This document shows, in pieces, positions 26,974-37,778 of a stretch of DNA of 48,286 bases; the stretch's first letter is position 1, and every line of letters begins with the position of its first letter. The notes beneath the pieces are model-generated. The model saw nothing but the letters and a program-made list of their open reading frames with translations, was not told the DNA's origin and did not search any database. The stretch is from Nemertoderma westbladi. Lineage: Eukaryota; Xenacoelomorpha; Nemertodermatida; Nemertodermatidae. A program made the translations under genes and the position numbers. The stretch is taken from contig JAUCBJ010001761.1 of the NCBI GenBank assembly GCA_032718475.1, forward strand, positions 1-48,286, in the 5' to 3' direction.

Positions 26974-27003
<30 letters not shown>
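26974..27003. repeat. 30-nt T homopolymer (A tract on transposase sense strand)
   Basis: An uninterrupted T run splits the transposase catalytic domain directly after its FDANGCFIA segment. It could be the tail of a retroposed insertion or local slippage. Confidence 0.95.
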
Positions 27004-27005
<2 letters not shown>

Positions 27006-28641
27006 AATAAAGCAACCATTAGCATCAAAAACTCCTTGTAGCACAGTTGAAAAGTAATGTTTGTAGTTATAATATGTTGATCCACTCTTTAATGGGCATC
27101 GCAAGCGAATGTGTTTTCCATCTATAGCCCCACAGCAGGCAGGATATTGCCAAATTCGATGAAATTCGTCGGCGATTTTCATATAAGAATCTTTATCAGG
27201 AATTGGCATCTCTATTGGTTGGAGTTTCTTCCAAAGCGCACAACACACTTCTAATACAATCTTCCCAATTGTTGTTGCCCCCATTCGGAACTGGTAATGG
27301 AGAGATACGTATGATTCACCTGTTGCCAGGTATCTGTAATGAATTCATATGTTATGTGGTTTCATAATAAAAAAAATAATAATAATATTATTATTATTAT
27401 TTTCTTTCAGGTAAAGAAGCTAAATTAAAATGGCACAATTTAAGAAGTTCGTTCGCTCGCAGCCTGAAGGAAGATTCACTGGCACCCAGCGGATCAATGG
27501 CAAAAAAAAAGAAAGAAAGCCTGGAACCTCACGGATCAGCTAGGGTTCATCGCGCCCTACATGAAGCATAATTCCATGGCGGGTAATTTTGGTGATACGT
27601 CTGCTTCTGAGAGGGATGAAGAAAGTCAGGTTGATAGTGGGAGTGAATCAGAATTACAGGATGAATTTATAAATAGGTCAGCCAGCGTCGCCATTAATCG
27701 CTAACAGAAGTGGAAAGAAAGGAAAAGGAATAAAGAGGAAAAATGTCAAAGAAGCTTTAGTTACTTTTATTAAAGACCGATCGATACGAAAAGAAGAAGA
27801 TCCAACACTGAGTATTTTTAAAGGACTAGCTCAAGATTTAAAACAACTGACTGATAAGAATCTTCGAAAATTTAAGCAGCAATCGATGGCCATAATATCT
27901 GATATGCGTGATGACCAATAACAGGAGGAAATTTCTCGCTCTCGAAATTTGCTACCAATAGTAGATCTACCATACTCTTACCCTCATCAGTTTCAGTCTG
28001 GTAGTAGTTTAACCCAGCCTAACGATATTTACACGGACAACGCTGGCACATATATGCATTTATAATAAGTATTTAGGACCTTGTTATACAACCAATAAAT
28101 ATGTAATCAAAGAAATATTAGTGTGTGTTGCAACCAAATATTATAATATACTGTACCTCAGTGTGACTAGTAGTTTTTCCTTCGCTCCAATCGATTTTCG
28201 AAACTAGGTGCTACACTTTCGGATGTTTCCATCAATTAGGGACAAAAGCTCATCAAATGTAGCAATGGACATGCGAGTGTAATTCGCAAATTTCTGTGGA
28301 TCATCTCGCAGTTGATAATATAACTTTGCCATAACGCCAGCCACAGGTCTCTTGTAATTTATTGGATGTATCCAACGCTCTCGTGAAATGGGTTTACTTT
28401 GTTCCCACAACATATATGCAGCAACAGTTTCAAAAACTTCATCATCACTGTCATCCATTGGAATCAAGTGATACAGTATGTGGATGGTCAGGAAAAAAAT
28501 TTAAAATACGACGCTGATATTGGAATATAATTTAAATTTAATAAATAAATAACATAAAAGCCATCAATATATAAAATAAAATGTGTACGTCGGGAATGAT
28601 TTTTGCATCGTGAATCTTGCATCTCTAGTGTGCGGCGGGCC

Positions 28642-29239
28642 TAATGGCATATGTGGAGCAAAGTCATTCAGTACAATGCCCAGACTCCTCAAATCCCAAC
28701 CCCGGACACTCGCACCGACCCAAGACGCTGACTAAAACCTCGATCACCTGCTGACACACCCGATACAACACTGAAGACACTACATAAATTACAACAGAAA
28801 GCAGAATCTATGTATTTTGAACCCAAATTTATGCAATAAAATCGGAACGTATTCTAACAATACGGTCCAATATGGTACCAATTAATTATATAGCTGCAAT
28901 TTATTATTACATTACGTACTGCCATCGTATCTACCGTCCTTGTTGTATTGTTCTTGTCCTTTTTGTACTGCACTATAATATATACGTACATCTTTCATAT
29001 TTATATTTTACCTGCCAACGGTAAACTGTAGGTAGCACGATTGCAGGCGATCTATTCCTGTAAGTACCGATATTCTGTTTCTATTTAGCTTTCTATTTAT
29101 CTGTTACTATTTATCAACTTTGTCTGAGTATACCTGGTCAATGGCGTAATGGGTCTGCCTGGCCAATTACCATATACATACATTATACTACAGTAGTAAG
29201 TAGTCTGTTAGCAGTTATGTCATAGAAAATAACGCTTAG
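28642..29239. other. Non-coding stretch between Harbinger and a LINE
   Basis: No gene is recognised. Sequence near 28660-28810 (for example ACTGAAGACACTACATAAAT) could be old LINE 3' sequence, but I cannot place it. Confidence 0.4.
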
Positions 29240-30380
29240 ATCCCGATTTTAAACTCATTTTTGCTCAGTGCTCTTATTTTCTCTCATAAAGATCCTATCC
29301 ATATTTCCCAAAAGTTAAGTGCAGTTCTAGAATCCTGTAATGAGTGGTTGGTTGATAATAAGCTATCCATTCACTACGGTAAGACTGAAAGTATTTTGTT
29401 TGGTTCCAAAAGAAAGTTAAAGAAGGTAACTAAGTTTGAAGTCACTAGTAATGGACATAAGATTGAAAATAAAAAGGAAGTTAAATATTTAGGTGCCACA
29501 TTGGATAACTGCTTATCAGGAGAAAGCACAGTGAAAAAAATTTTCTCGAAAGTTAACAGTAGGCTTAGGTTTCTATACAGAAATAAAAATAGTTTAAACA
29601 CCGAATCCCGCAAGTTACTTTGCTCTTCTTTAATACAGTGTCACATGGACTATACGTGCTCTTCTTGGTATGAAGGCTTAACCAAACAGCTTAAATGTAA
29701 ATTACAAGTAGCTCAGAATAAAGTAGTACGATTTATTAAAGACTACAAACCTAGGCACCACCTAACTCCAGATGACTTTTCTGAATCTGGACTACTTAAC
29801 TTAGATAGTAGAGTTAAGCAGCTACGCCTTAACCATGTGCATAAAGTGTATAATGGTAAATGTCCCAATTACCTAAAACAAAAATTCAACAGAGTACGCG
29901 ATACACACTCTTACAGTACCAGAGCTAGTGCTTCAAACTTCAACAAACTTCAACTTCAACTTCTTCCTAAATAATCAACATTCTTTTAAATCTGCAGTTA
30001 AATCTCACCTCCATGTGCAATGTAAAAATAGGTACAATAGTCCCACAGTAAGTTATTAGTTTATTAATTATTTACTATTTATACTGTAATTACGTTTTAT
30101 AATAAATTGTTATGTACATTACATCTTTATCGTTGAGTCGGACATTGTCACGCTCTCGGTAAAGTTGTACATGTACATAGTGTAATTACGTTACATTGGT
30201 TTTAGGTTAGCGTAGTGTAATATTGTATTTGTAACCAAGTAACATAAAGGACCCCCTTGGAAATAAGCTGCAAAGCTTTAGGGGTAATCCTATATGTTAT
30301 GTTGGACAATACCTTTATACTGGTACATTGTTTGGTGTATTTGTTACTGTTTTTACATAATGTATAAATAAAATGAATCT
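29240..30380 (+). mobile_element. 5'-truncated LINE with RT C-terminus and full 3' UTR
   Basis: It begins within the RT catalytic box, where Leu-Ile-Phe-Ala is followed directly by Ala-Leu-Ile-Phe-Ser-His-Lys-Asp after a small deletion. It then runs through CNEWLVDNKLSIHYGKTESI, VKYLGATLD, LIQCHMDYTCSSWYEGL and YSTRASASNF to a frameshift near 29950. The true ORF end is the TAG near 30058 in the shifted frame (NRYNSPTVSY). The 3' UTR to about 30370 matches the minus-strand copy at 11535-11980. Truncation at the RT is typical of incomplete reverse transcription. The motif set suggests a CR1/Jockey/Rex-like element. Confidence 0.85.
29261..29974 (+). pseudogene. LINE RT C-terminal open frame
   Basis: 237 codons of the thumb and C-terminal part of a non-LTR reverse transcriptase, without a functional Ala-Asp-Asp box, so it has no activity. 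A frameshift in the CTTCAACTTCAACTTCTTCC tract near 29945-29970, probably slippage, removes the last 30 or so codons. This is not a host gene. Confidence 0.85.
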
Positions 30381-31215
30381 AACTCTGTTTTATGTAGACT
30401 GGATTGATCCAAGGTTAAATAAGATAAAGATAAAGATAGTTGTCACTGGTAACTGTAAAGCGGAGTGGAGTACACGATCTGCAAAACAAAATTCAATCTC
30501 AGTAACATGGGATCACAGGCAGTTCAAAGTAATGAGAAAGGGGCGACACATATTAAGATGCTAAAGACTAAGACAGACGAAACACACATGCAATTAAACC
30601 TTGAGTCGTTATTCTCATGCAGTACTTCCGGATGTGTACAGGTGGATCTGGACAATCTGTGACCGATGCTTTAACTGTTGATAATCCAATACTGGGAACA
30701 TCTACCATTAGGCCTGCTAGCAGTATCAGTATTGCCAGCAGGCCAATGGATAGATTGTTGGTTAAGGATATTGTTACACCTGCAGAAATTTTGTGGGCAC
30801 TTCGAGTGGTATATCACCATTTATTTTATATCTCTTGTTCTGACATTTCAGACGTAGTTAAATATTTTAGTGATAGCGAAATTGCACAGAGAATCACACT
30901 AGGAAAACCTACTAAGGCATCTTATGTAATTAGTCATAGATTGATTCCATACTTCCATAGAGAATTAATACGAGTTTAGATCAATGTAAACATATCGTTG
31001 TGTGCTTTGATGAAGCTTTGAACAATGTTGTTCAATGTAGTCAGATGGATCTAACCTTTAGGTTTTGGATAAGGATAAGATGCAGGTAGCTTCCAGGCAT
31101 TTCAATTAAGTGTTTTTAGGACACGCAACAGCTGTTGGTCTTCTTGAAAAATTCAAGAATGTTATAAATTCTGAGCTATTATTAGGAGCCCGCTCAAAGA
31201 GCAGGGATAGTTACT

Positions 31216-32090
31216 GTCAGAAAAAAATTGTCAGTAAGGGATATATAGCTATCCATATACCGGAATTGCAGTTTCGTACACTTCCTGCCTAGCTTTTTTG
31301 ATTAAATTTTGCAAGTACATTGTTTTGGTGGTTCATAATCACGTTACAAAATTTCAGATAGATTCTACGTGTGGTATTCGATATATTTCGTTTTTTTTTA
31401 TATTATTTTGTCGCGAAATTAAATGTATATAGACATTCATTGACTGCTGTGGCAAAGGAATACATAGAGAGTTGGCTTAGGGGCATTATTAGGCTGGCCT
31501 GACCCATTTGAATGCAGCCCTATTAATTAATTAACGGCCTGTGCTTATAATAATTCAATCAGCTGGCCTACCATTTAACATCAGTGAGTAACATTATAGA
31601 TATTCCTGAAGAATTCACTGGGAAGAGATATTCAGCTTACCGGGTAATACATTATAAACTGTTGATGTTTGATTACTGTCTGTGATAATGTGAGTGAGTA
31701 AACACAACCTGACTAAAACTTGGCAAGTAAAATACTTATCTGTAGTTTGGGCGTATCCACACCAGCTGGTATTTCTATCATTGAATCTATGGCAATTTTC
31801 GTGTTATGGGGCTATTTTTCGAAATAAAAAATGACACTTTTATAATTTTTTCTAAACTTTTTTTCCACATCCTGGGGTTGAGCTGCGTCGAAGGATATAA
31901 CTTTCATTGACGGACGAGCTATTGCTTCGGAGGAGCTCACCTGATATACATATAAATAAATAAATATTGATAGAGAATACATTTACAGTAAGAAGTCCGT
32001 CCTAACGGTCTTTTAATAATAATTACTGCAAGCTGCCTTACCATGATGGTTTAGCTCACAGTTAAAGTTTTAGGGAGGTTTACATAATAA
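31216..32090. other. Inserted non-coding DNA, left part
   Basis: This lies within the interruption of the transposon-type gene. Bases about 31785-31960 share CTATGGCA and GGCTATTTTTCGAAATAAAA with the flanks of the GGCT array. No coding sequence is recognised. Confidence 0.5.
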
Positions 32091-32095
32091 ACACG

Positions 32096-32622
32096 AAGTG
32101 GGGACTTCGCGCAGCACGAAGTTGGCGAAGCCTTAGCGAATTGACACTGTTAGGGGGTGGGTCAATTTATGCAAATAGTTGTCGTTGTCACGTTGGCCCT
32201 CTAGCGGCAGACTGGAGAACTGCAGATGGATTCGCCTCCTTTGAAAGTCACAGCTAATGGTCTAATACATATCTGCCAAGTTTCAGCTTAAACGGATTAA
32301 AAGCAAAGAAATGGGAGGGCATTTAATGTTTAGACATGTGGCCCTCTAGCGGGAGACCATTGCACTGATGGTGTCTGAAAGTCTCTCAAAAATCTCAACT
32401 TTTGCTCATATTGATACCTACAAATTTTCAGCTTGGCAGCTTTAAATCCGACAAAGTTATTAGCATGTCAAAATCGTAACGACGACGACGACAACGACGA
32501 CGACGACGACGACGACAACGACGACGACGACGACGACGACAACTATTTGCATAAATTGACCCACCCCCTAACAGTGTCAATTCGCTAAGGCTCCGCCAAC
32601 TTCGTGGCTCGCCCCACAGGGG
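32096..32622. mobile_element. TIR element with about 70-bp inverted repeats and a (GAC)n core
   Basis: The left arm (about 32110-32184) contains CGAAGTTGGCGAAGCCTTAG, then TTGACACTGTTAGGGGGTGG and CAATTTATGCAAATAGTTGT. The right arm (about 32540-32610) is its near-perfect reverse complement, ending in CCGCCAACTTCGTGG and CTCGCCCCACAG. Between the arms are two CCCTCTAGCG-type phrases and a (GAC)n/(CGA)n tract next to the right arm. No transposase is present. Related ends occur at about 39958-40000 and 41530-41565. No target duplication was identified. Confidence 0.72.
32476..32541. repeat. (GAC)n trinucleotide microsatellite
   Basis: About 22 units of GAC with a few GACAAC variants, directly joined to the right inverted repeat of the TIR element. 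The left arm has only one or two related triplets (GTCGTTGTC), so the expansion is one-sided. Confidence 0.92.
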
Positions 32623-33790
32623 TCTTTAACGCTGAAAAGTGACCTTTGCAAGCAATGATGTATGTAATTTTGTTACATTATGTCAACTTATCAGCGTTCG
32701 GTATGTGAAGAAAGGATTTTATGGATGCTCATTTAAACATTTTAATCATGTACTATTTCGAATATCAGTGAATTTTATTAACAGGTACACAGTATTAATT
32801 ATACATTTAAATCCAATTAAAGTTTATTGAAATTTATCTCCTATATGGATGTGATAAATCATTAATCCATCGTGACGAAAGTCGACTGAAGCAAACTTAG
32901 TAACCGTCTGTGTCCGTTCAATTTTACTGAACACTGTCGCCATAACGCGTCTGTCGTTTACAGACACGTTAAACAATTATTTACATACAGTTTAAGCTAG
33001 TCCCTTCACTGCAAAATGGATATAAAGCAGCACTAATTAACATAAGTGGAAATAATAAATTCTGGAATACGGTAATTGAAGTTGTTTCCATGTCATTGAT
33101 TACTTTGCAACGTTCCGTCCTATAGGCCGCAGCGCTGCAAAGTACAGTAGTACTGTACTTTGCAGCGTTATGAGTAATTTACCAGAACGCTGTTATTAAG
33201 ATAATATAATATAACAAAAGTTAATGTTTTGTCAAACTGAATGGTAATGCGTATTAAATAACCCAATAACAAAAGTTAGATGGAACAGACTGTCTGTAAT
33301 AGAAATTCAACCGTTTTGAAGCCTTTACTCAATTTTAACCTTAATTGGATGAACCTACTAGAGGAAAAGTTCCAATATTTTGAAAATTTTCGTGGGGCAT
33401 TCGTGCTGCACGAGTCATGTACTCGGGTTACCCGTTCTCGAGTAAGCATCCGCTCGTGCTGCGCGACGCTACACGTACGTTTATTTATATACTGCAAGAC
33501 GTTCGAATAGGCTGGAGTCCTGAAATGCTATAGTGGAACCACAAATGTATCCACATCCACACACATACATACTAAAAAAAGTGCCGCGGTGTCGAGTTAT
33601 AATTCTACTCCAGCTCTCCGAAATGTCGATCCAATCGACGGTAAACAAACTGAACATATACAAAAAAAACCATACCAATTTCACGATCTTCATAACTTGG
33701 TGAAAAGGGCTCTTTACCGCAACGCTTGCGTTGCGTTTCTAGTCAAAGGTAGTAAAAGTTTCTATAAGTAAAAGTTTCTTTTTGGAGCTA
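32623..33790. other. Inserted non-coding DNA, right part
   Basis: No gene is recognised. It contains the 35-nt palindrome at 33133-33167 and a short direct repeat of AGTAAAAGTTTCT near 33750-33775, just before the broken transposon gene resumes. Confidence 0.5.
33133..33167. repeat. Perfect 35-nt palindrome, 17-bp arms, 1-nt centre
   Basis: CGCTGCAAAGTACAGTA at 33133-33149 is the exact reverse complement of 33151-33167, with a single G between. The inner part is also a CAGTAGTACTG-like string. It may be the junction of two repeat ends or a foldback. Confidence 0.95.
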
Positions 33791-34705
33791 TCAGATGACC
33801 CGCCCTGAATAGTGATGACCATAGCTGTGGATTACATGTCATCCATGGTGCTTTCCTGTTTAGCCATAAAAAATTGTGTATGGACTGTAAATAGCTCTTA
33901 GAGCAATGTGCAGATTATTTAAACATAGTCCTGCAAGATGGGCAGGCTGATTACACAGAATGTACAGGTAGTTCTTTATTTCCTCTTAAATTCTACACCA
34001 CAAGGTGGGTGGAAAATGTTCAGGTAGCTGCTCGAGTTCTTATCATTTATAACAACTTCAAGAAGTTTGTTATTCAATATGGAACGAAATTACCAAAAAC
34101 TACTGTAACTGCTCATGTGGCTAAGGAGGCTATCTCTGATCCTCTAATACCAGCTAAGCTAGCATTTTTTAATTCAGTTGCTAGAATTTCTGATTGATCC
34201 ATTTCTGAAATTTTCTCTATGATGATATCCAGAAACTTTTACGCGACCTTATGATGAGATTCATAAGAGTTTAGTTTTAGTCAAAGTGAACACTGCAATG
34301 AGATTAACGAGTTCAAGATCATACCTATTGTACCAAGATCATACTTATTGTATCCCATGGTAATGCCCAGGTTGAAGGTGGCTTTCAATCAATACTGATA
34401 TTTTAGTAGAGAACATGCATATTATGCTCTATTATCACGCAAAGACAGATTTATGATGGTATTAATTCTGCTGGGGGTTTGCTGAAGGTAGACATCACAT
34501 CTACAATTATTTTGTATGTCCGACAAACTGTGCATAATTTAGATGCTGCTAAGAAAAAGCGTGCAGATCAATCAGATGTAGAGAAAAGGCGAATTGCGAA
34601 ACAGCATTCAACAGAAAAAGAGAAAGAGCAAAAAAAAAAAAGAACAAGAAATTGTTGGATGAGAGTAAAGAGCTTCAAAAAACTATAGTTGAAGTAATAA
34701 AATAG

Positions 34706-36260
34706 CTCCTGATATTAAATCCATTCCTCTATTTCAGACCCGATCGAGGGTCAAGACTACTGGGTCTACATCCTCACTATTAATTCATCCCTCGATAACT
34801 CAACTGATCCATTTTGAGACATTTACAGTACCAAAACTCCTACACATTTGATTCTCCTACAGTATGTTTATATATAATATACTGTATGTATACAAATATA
34901 TTGATAGTAAAAGGTCTCACTAATAATATATAACTTTTTTGGAATGTAATAAGTCATAGTGGGGGGGGGGGGGGGGGGGGGGGGGTGGTCCTCATTACAC
35001 AATCATCTATGCAGTCAGGGATTTTTTCAAAATGTCGGGGAAAATATAAATTTAAATAGGGTGACAACCTTGATAAATAATTATTAAATGTCAATATTTG
35101 TAAGTATTCTAAATTCGTTATGATTATTCACAAGATAATACTAAAGGGTTGTTTCTATAATAAACACCGAAGGTGGTGGAGGTGAGAAAACGAATAGTAA
35201 CTCAAAAAGGTGAAGTTATAAGATATAAACAGCTTCTTACAGCTATTCGCTATTCTTCTATTTTATTTAACTCCTCGAATATTATTTATTTTTTTTATTT
35301 TTAAATGAAAAATTCATTTTTGATATCAATGTGTATTCACCGAATTGAAGGTGAACTCCTCCAATGATTATAAACAGTTAGAGGCAGTGGAGTAGACAAT
35401 ATACCAATGTAAGTTATTTAATTATTTTTATTTGAATGTGAATGAATAACAACATATAATATGGTTGGCACATGATATCGTATTGCGCTAATAGCACAAA
35501 TCCTAACTAATTGTCTCTCAAAAATGTATTGGATAATAACTCTAGGTACACACTGAATTACATAATAACATAGGCAACAGAAATCATCAGGCTTTATTTG
35601 TCTTATAATGTTTAAAATTAAAAAATTGTATTATTACGTATTAGCACTCTGAACATACTTTCTTTGTACTAAGTATAAATTATTTTTTTTATGAAAAATG
35701 ATCTTCATTCAAATATCATTAATATGTTTAAACTCTGTCTTCAGACAGTTATATGTTTAAACTCTGCTATACAGAGCAACCTCTTGAAAGGGGTAAGAAA
35801 GACTACGATAGGGACTCCCACAGCCCCATGTCATAGAAGAAGATGCTTTCATTAGGATCAGATATTTCAGTAAGACCAGAAGCCAAAAGAGCACACTAAA
35901 AAAACGTTTGAAAGGAGAAATGATGTGTTGGGTCGTTGATGTGTTAAGATTTCCACGTTCGGAGATAAGGTCATTCGTGTTGGTGGTATCAAGATACTCG
36001 ACATAAATAAACAATTAGGGCGACAGCGATTGATACCGGTATTTTTTTGATTGGTAATTGTAGTATAGTGATATACAGTAGTTGGAAGGGGCTGTTTTAG
36101 GGGGGGGAGTCTCCCAGAACTGAGACTGCAGTGTAGTAATTGCATACTGTGTGATGACTTTATTTCGTATTGCTCATGATGTAATATTATGCTATAATCC
36201 AATCTATATACAACTCAGCTGCATGTCTGTGTGTTTGTTGAGTCGAATCTAACTTCCCAA
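34706..36260. other. Non-coding stretch with a 25-nt G run
   Basis: No gene is recognised. A G homopolymer of about 25 lies at 34961-34985. ATATGTTTAAACTCTG is repeated at about 35720 and 35751. Short frames near 35757-36202 show no known motif. Confidence 0.5.
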
Positions 36261-36262
36261 TG

Positions 36263-36368
36263 TTCTCAAAATTCGCTAAAATAGGAACACAATTCGCAAA
36301 AATAGGAACAAAGTTCGCTGTGAATTGGAACAATATTCGCATTTTCACATTTTAGGAACAAAGTTCGC
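36263..36368. repeat. Irregular repeats of TAGGAACAAAGTTCGC
   Basis: Four versions of a 16-base motif start at 36282 (TAGGAACACAATTCGC), 36303 (TAGGAACAAAGTTCGC), 36325 (TTGGAACAATATTCGC) and 36353 (TAGGAACAAAGTTCGC), after a half copy near 36263. Spacing is 21 to 28 bases. The shared GAAC...GTTC core is itself partly palindromic. Confidence 0.75.
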
Positions 36369-36369
36369 A

Positions 36370-37778
36370 CTCCGTAGCTAGAGGGCTAATTTATTCAACA
36401 CCTAACTCTGACTTTAACACTAGTATTAGGATTGGGTAACATAATCGTCTATCATATCATATCATATATATATTATATATAAAAGCAAAAACCAGATTAT
36501 ATAGAACCGTGCGCTAAACGAATCATAAATTTATCTCTCTGAAACCTATATAATTGCGATTTAAATTTCTAAGTAGAAATTTAGGAATTTTAACAAAGAA
36601 ATAAGAAATCTTCTATGATAAAAAGAGTTTATAAATGTCAATTCATTTTTCCGGAGCTTGTTGAATTTGATGATAGCTCTTCAGCTACCAGAGAATCACT
36701 TTGGCAATATCTTAAGAAGTGGTGCATTGCTTCAAGTTGAGAGCGATCATTTATAATGGTTTGCCCAGCCCTAAGCTGTGTTGTTGAATTGCCTGAATAC
36801 TGCAGATCATTGAGTATTCGCTTATATCAGTTGTTTCATTAATGACTTGCGATCTCCTCAGGTCCAACAGACCCCTGCCCTGCTGGGTATTGCGCTGAGA
36901 TGCCTAAATTCCTCTTATAATTATGCGGTTGTTATATCGATTTGATCCTGTTTGTACATTTGACTGTGAGGTATAAACCAGTTCCTCAAACATAGGTTTT
37001 CGTATGCGGACCTATCTGCCCCTGCTGTAACTAGCCTCAACTCGTAATCGATGGTCCGTGTCTGTGCGCTGCAGAAAATCGAAACTGTGATGCAAGGCAA
37101 GACCCAACATCATTGCAAAATATGTCATGGCTCCTGCTGAATGATCGCGGGAACAGTGTGCATTTATAACTGAACATTGTGAAGAGTGCAGATAGCAGAT
37201 TATCATTGCTGTATATCTTAGAGGATGTCTTGTTACAACTAAATGAGCGATGAACATCGTTATGTCCCAAAACAGCTATTAATTCCACAAAATGTCTCCA
37301 ATAGCGTAGATTTTTTATTATAGAATGACTGACTATCCACAGTGAGATCTTCTGGCAGATCTCTCATCGAGAACTCATTTGGAATCCTTTCATGTGCATT
37401 TATCTCATTCTTATCGCTCTGTTTGCCTGCAAGTTGCTGCAGTGACTCAAGTGCCAATTTGTCAAAATGATAAATGTCCTGTTTATCTTTCCTGCAAGGT
37501 TCTGACTTTAGGTACAGAAATCACTGAATGGGTTGGAGATGATTGGTGTGCTGATGGCAGCAGCATTACACTACGCAATCCTCCTCGCATTCCACTGTGT
37601 AAGATGTTATGTTATACCCATTGTTATATGCACTGTGATGTCGCTATCTCTATCTGTTTTGTAAAGAAATTCAGGTGCATCTTGAAAACAGCGGATATTT
37701 TCTACAACAAATTATTTGTCTACGAAATTAGATACCTTTTCGCACCAAATCGATCAGTTAAAAAATAATAACTTTTCC
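36370..37778. other. Unidentified stretch, possibly old coding sequence
   Basis: Both strands hold several 60-130-codon frames (for example minus 37457-37012 and plus 37379-37768), and base composition is less AT-rich than the neighbours. I do not recognise any motif. It may be a decayed transposon gene on the minus strand, but I cannot support a product. Confidence 0.3.

Larger units (their letters stand above)
26053..28065 (+). pseudogene. Harbinger-associated MADF-BESS DNA-binding protein, two exons
   Basis: Exon 1 (26053-26207) begins ACCATG and reads MPITWDIGNTEKLINLVQ, then EREELYNHGLPNYKD, the first half of a MADF domain. A GTATGT donor starts at 26208. The acceptor TTTCTTTCAG ends at 27410. 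Joining 26207 to 27411 keeps frame and gives IPGKEAKLKWHNLRSSFA, the expected middle of MADF. A frameshift at the A-rich tract (about 27500-27515) is followed by AWNLTDQLGFIAPYMKH, the end of MADF. An acidic-serine linker, a further stop/frameshift near 27700 and a BESS-like segment (SIFKGLAQDLKQLTDKNLRK) follow, ending near 28065. The protein should bind transposon ends and help bring in the transposase. The intron (26208-27410) contains transposase exon 2 on the other strand. Confidence 0.8.
26411..28467 (-). pseudogene. PIF/Harbinger DDE transposase, two exons, broken
   Basis: Exon 1 (28467-28157) starts with an acidic N-terminus (MIPMDDSDDEVFE), passes FANYTRMSIATFDELLSLI, meets a TAG, then reads FRKSIGAKEKLLVTLR to a GTACAG donor. 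The acceptor ATTCATTACAG precedes 27333. Joining 28157 to 27333 gives LRYLATGESYVSLHYQFRMG, in frame. Exon 2 has the first catalytic Asp in CGAIDGKHIRL (about 27110-27130) and YKHYFSTVLQGVFDANGCFI, then is broken by a 30-nt A tract on the sense strand (26974-27003) and lost sequence. It resumes with IPHVFIGVEIYPLL, where the second catalytic Asp is Val. It ends with RRTIECGFGMMASKF (Glu retained) and AVNIVKACCVLHNFV. It is catalytically dead. The intron holds exon 2 of the MADF gene. Confidence 0.82.
25737..28641. mobile_element. PIF/Harbinger DNA transposon with two interlocked genes
   Basis: Thirty-base terminal inverted repeats match at about 25 positions. The left end is GGGAGGCCGTACACTAGAGA (25737 on) and the right end, on the minus strand, is GGCCCGCCGCACACTAGAGA (28641 down). 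The interior carries the two proteins typical of autonomous PIF/Harbinger elements: a DDE transposase on minus and a MADF/Myb-like DNA-binding protein on plus. Each gene starts near one terminus and reads inward. TAA follows the right end at 28642-28644 as expected of the 3-bp target site, but the left flank reads TAT, so the duplication is not confirmed. Both genes carry lesions, so this copy is inactive. Confidence 0.85.
30397..34705 (+). pseudogene. Transposon-type protein gene split by a 2.6-kb insertion
   Basis: Pieces run in order on plus. First is DWIDPRLNK and NCKAEWS (30400-30470), then a zinc-finger-like ICKTKFNLSNMGSQA (about 30475-30520), then an open frame 30617-30979 with VTPAEILWALRVVYHHLFY and DSEIAQRITLGKPTKASY. 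Next come VVCFDEALNN (possible catalytic Asp), MDLTFRFW, and FLGHATAVGLLEKF near 31115-31155. Coding similarity stops near 31200 and resumes near 33820 with CGLHVIHGAF. It continues through GSSLFPLKFYTTRWVENVQV and AKEAISDPLIPAKLAFFNSV, ending with a Lys/Glu-rich tail (SKELQKTIVEVIK) at 34705. I recognise this as a repeat-associated protein found in many animal genomes, hAT-like by general look. I am not sure of the superfamily. Several stops are present. Confidence 0.6.

Noticed and set aside
33276-33771. Small genes near 33.3-33.7 kb
   Set aside because: Frames on both strands are equally open and no motif is seen. They lie inside inserted repeat DNA.
36370-37778. A multi-exon host gene on minus
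   Set aside because: Frames have no recognised motif and I could not find convincing paired splice sites; left as unidentified.
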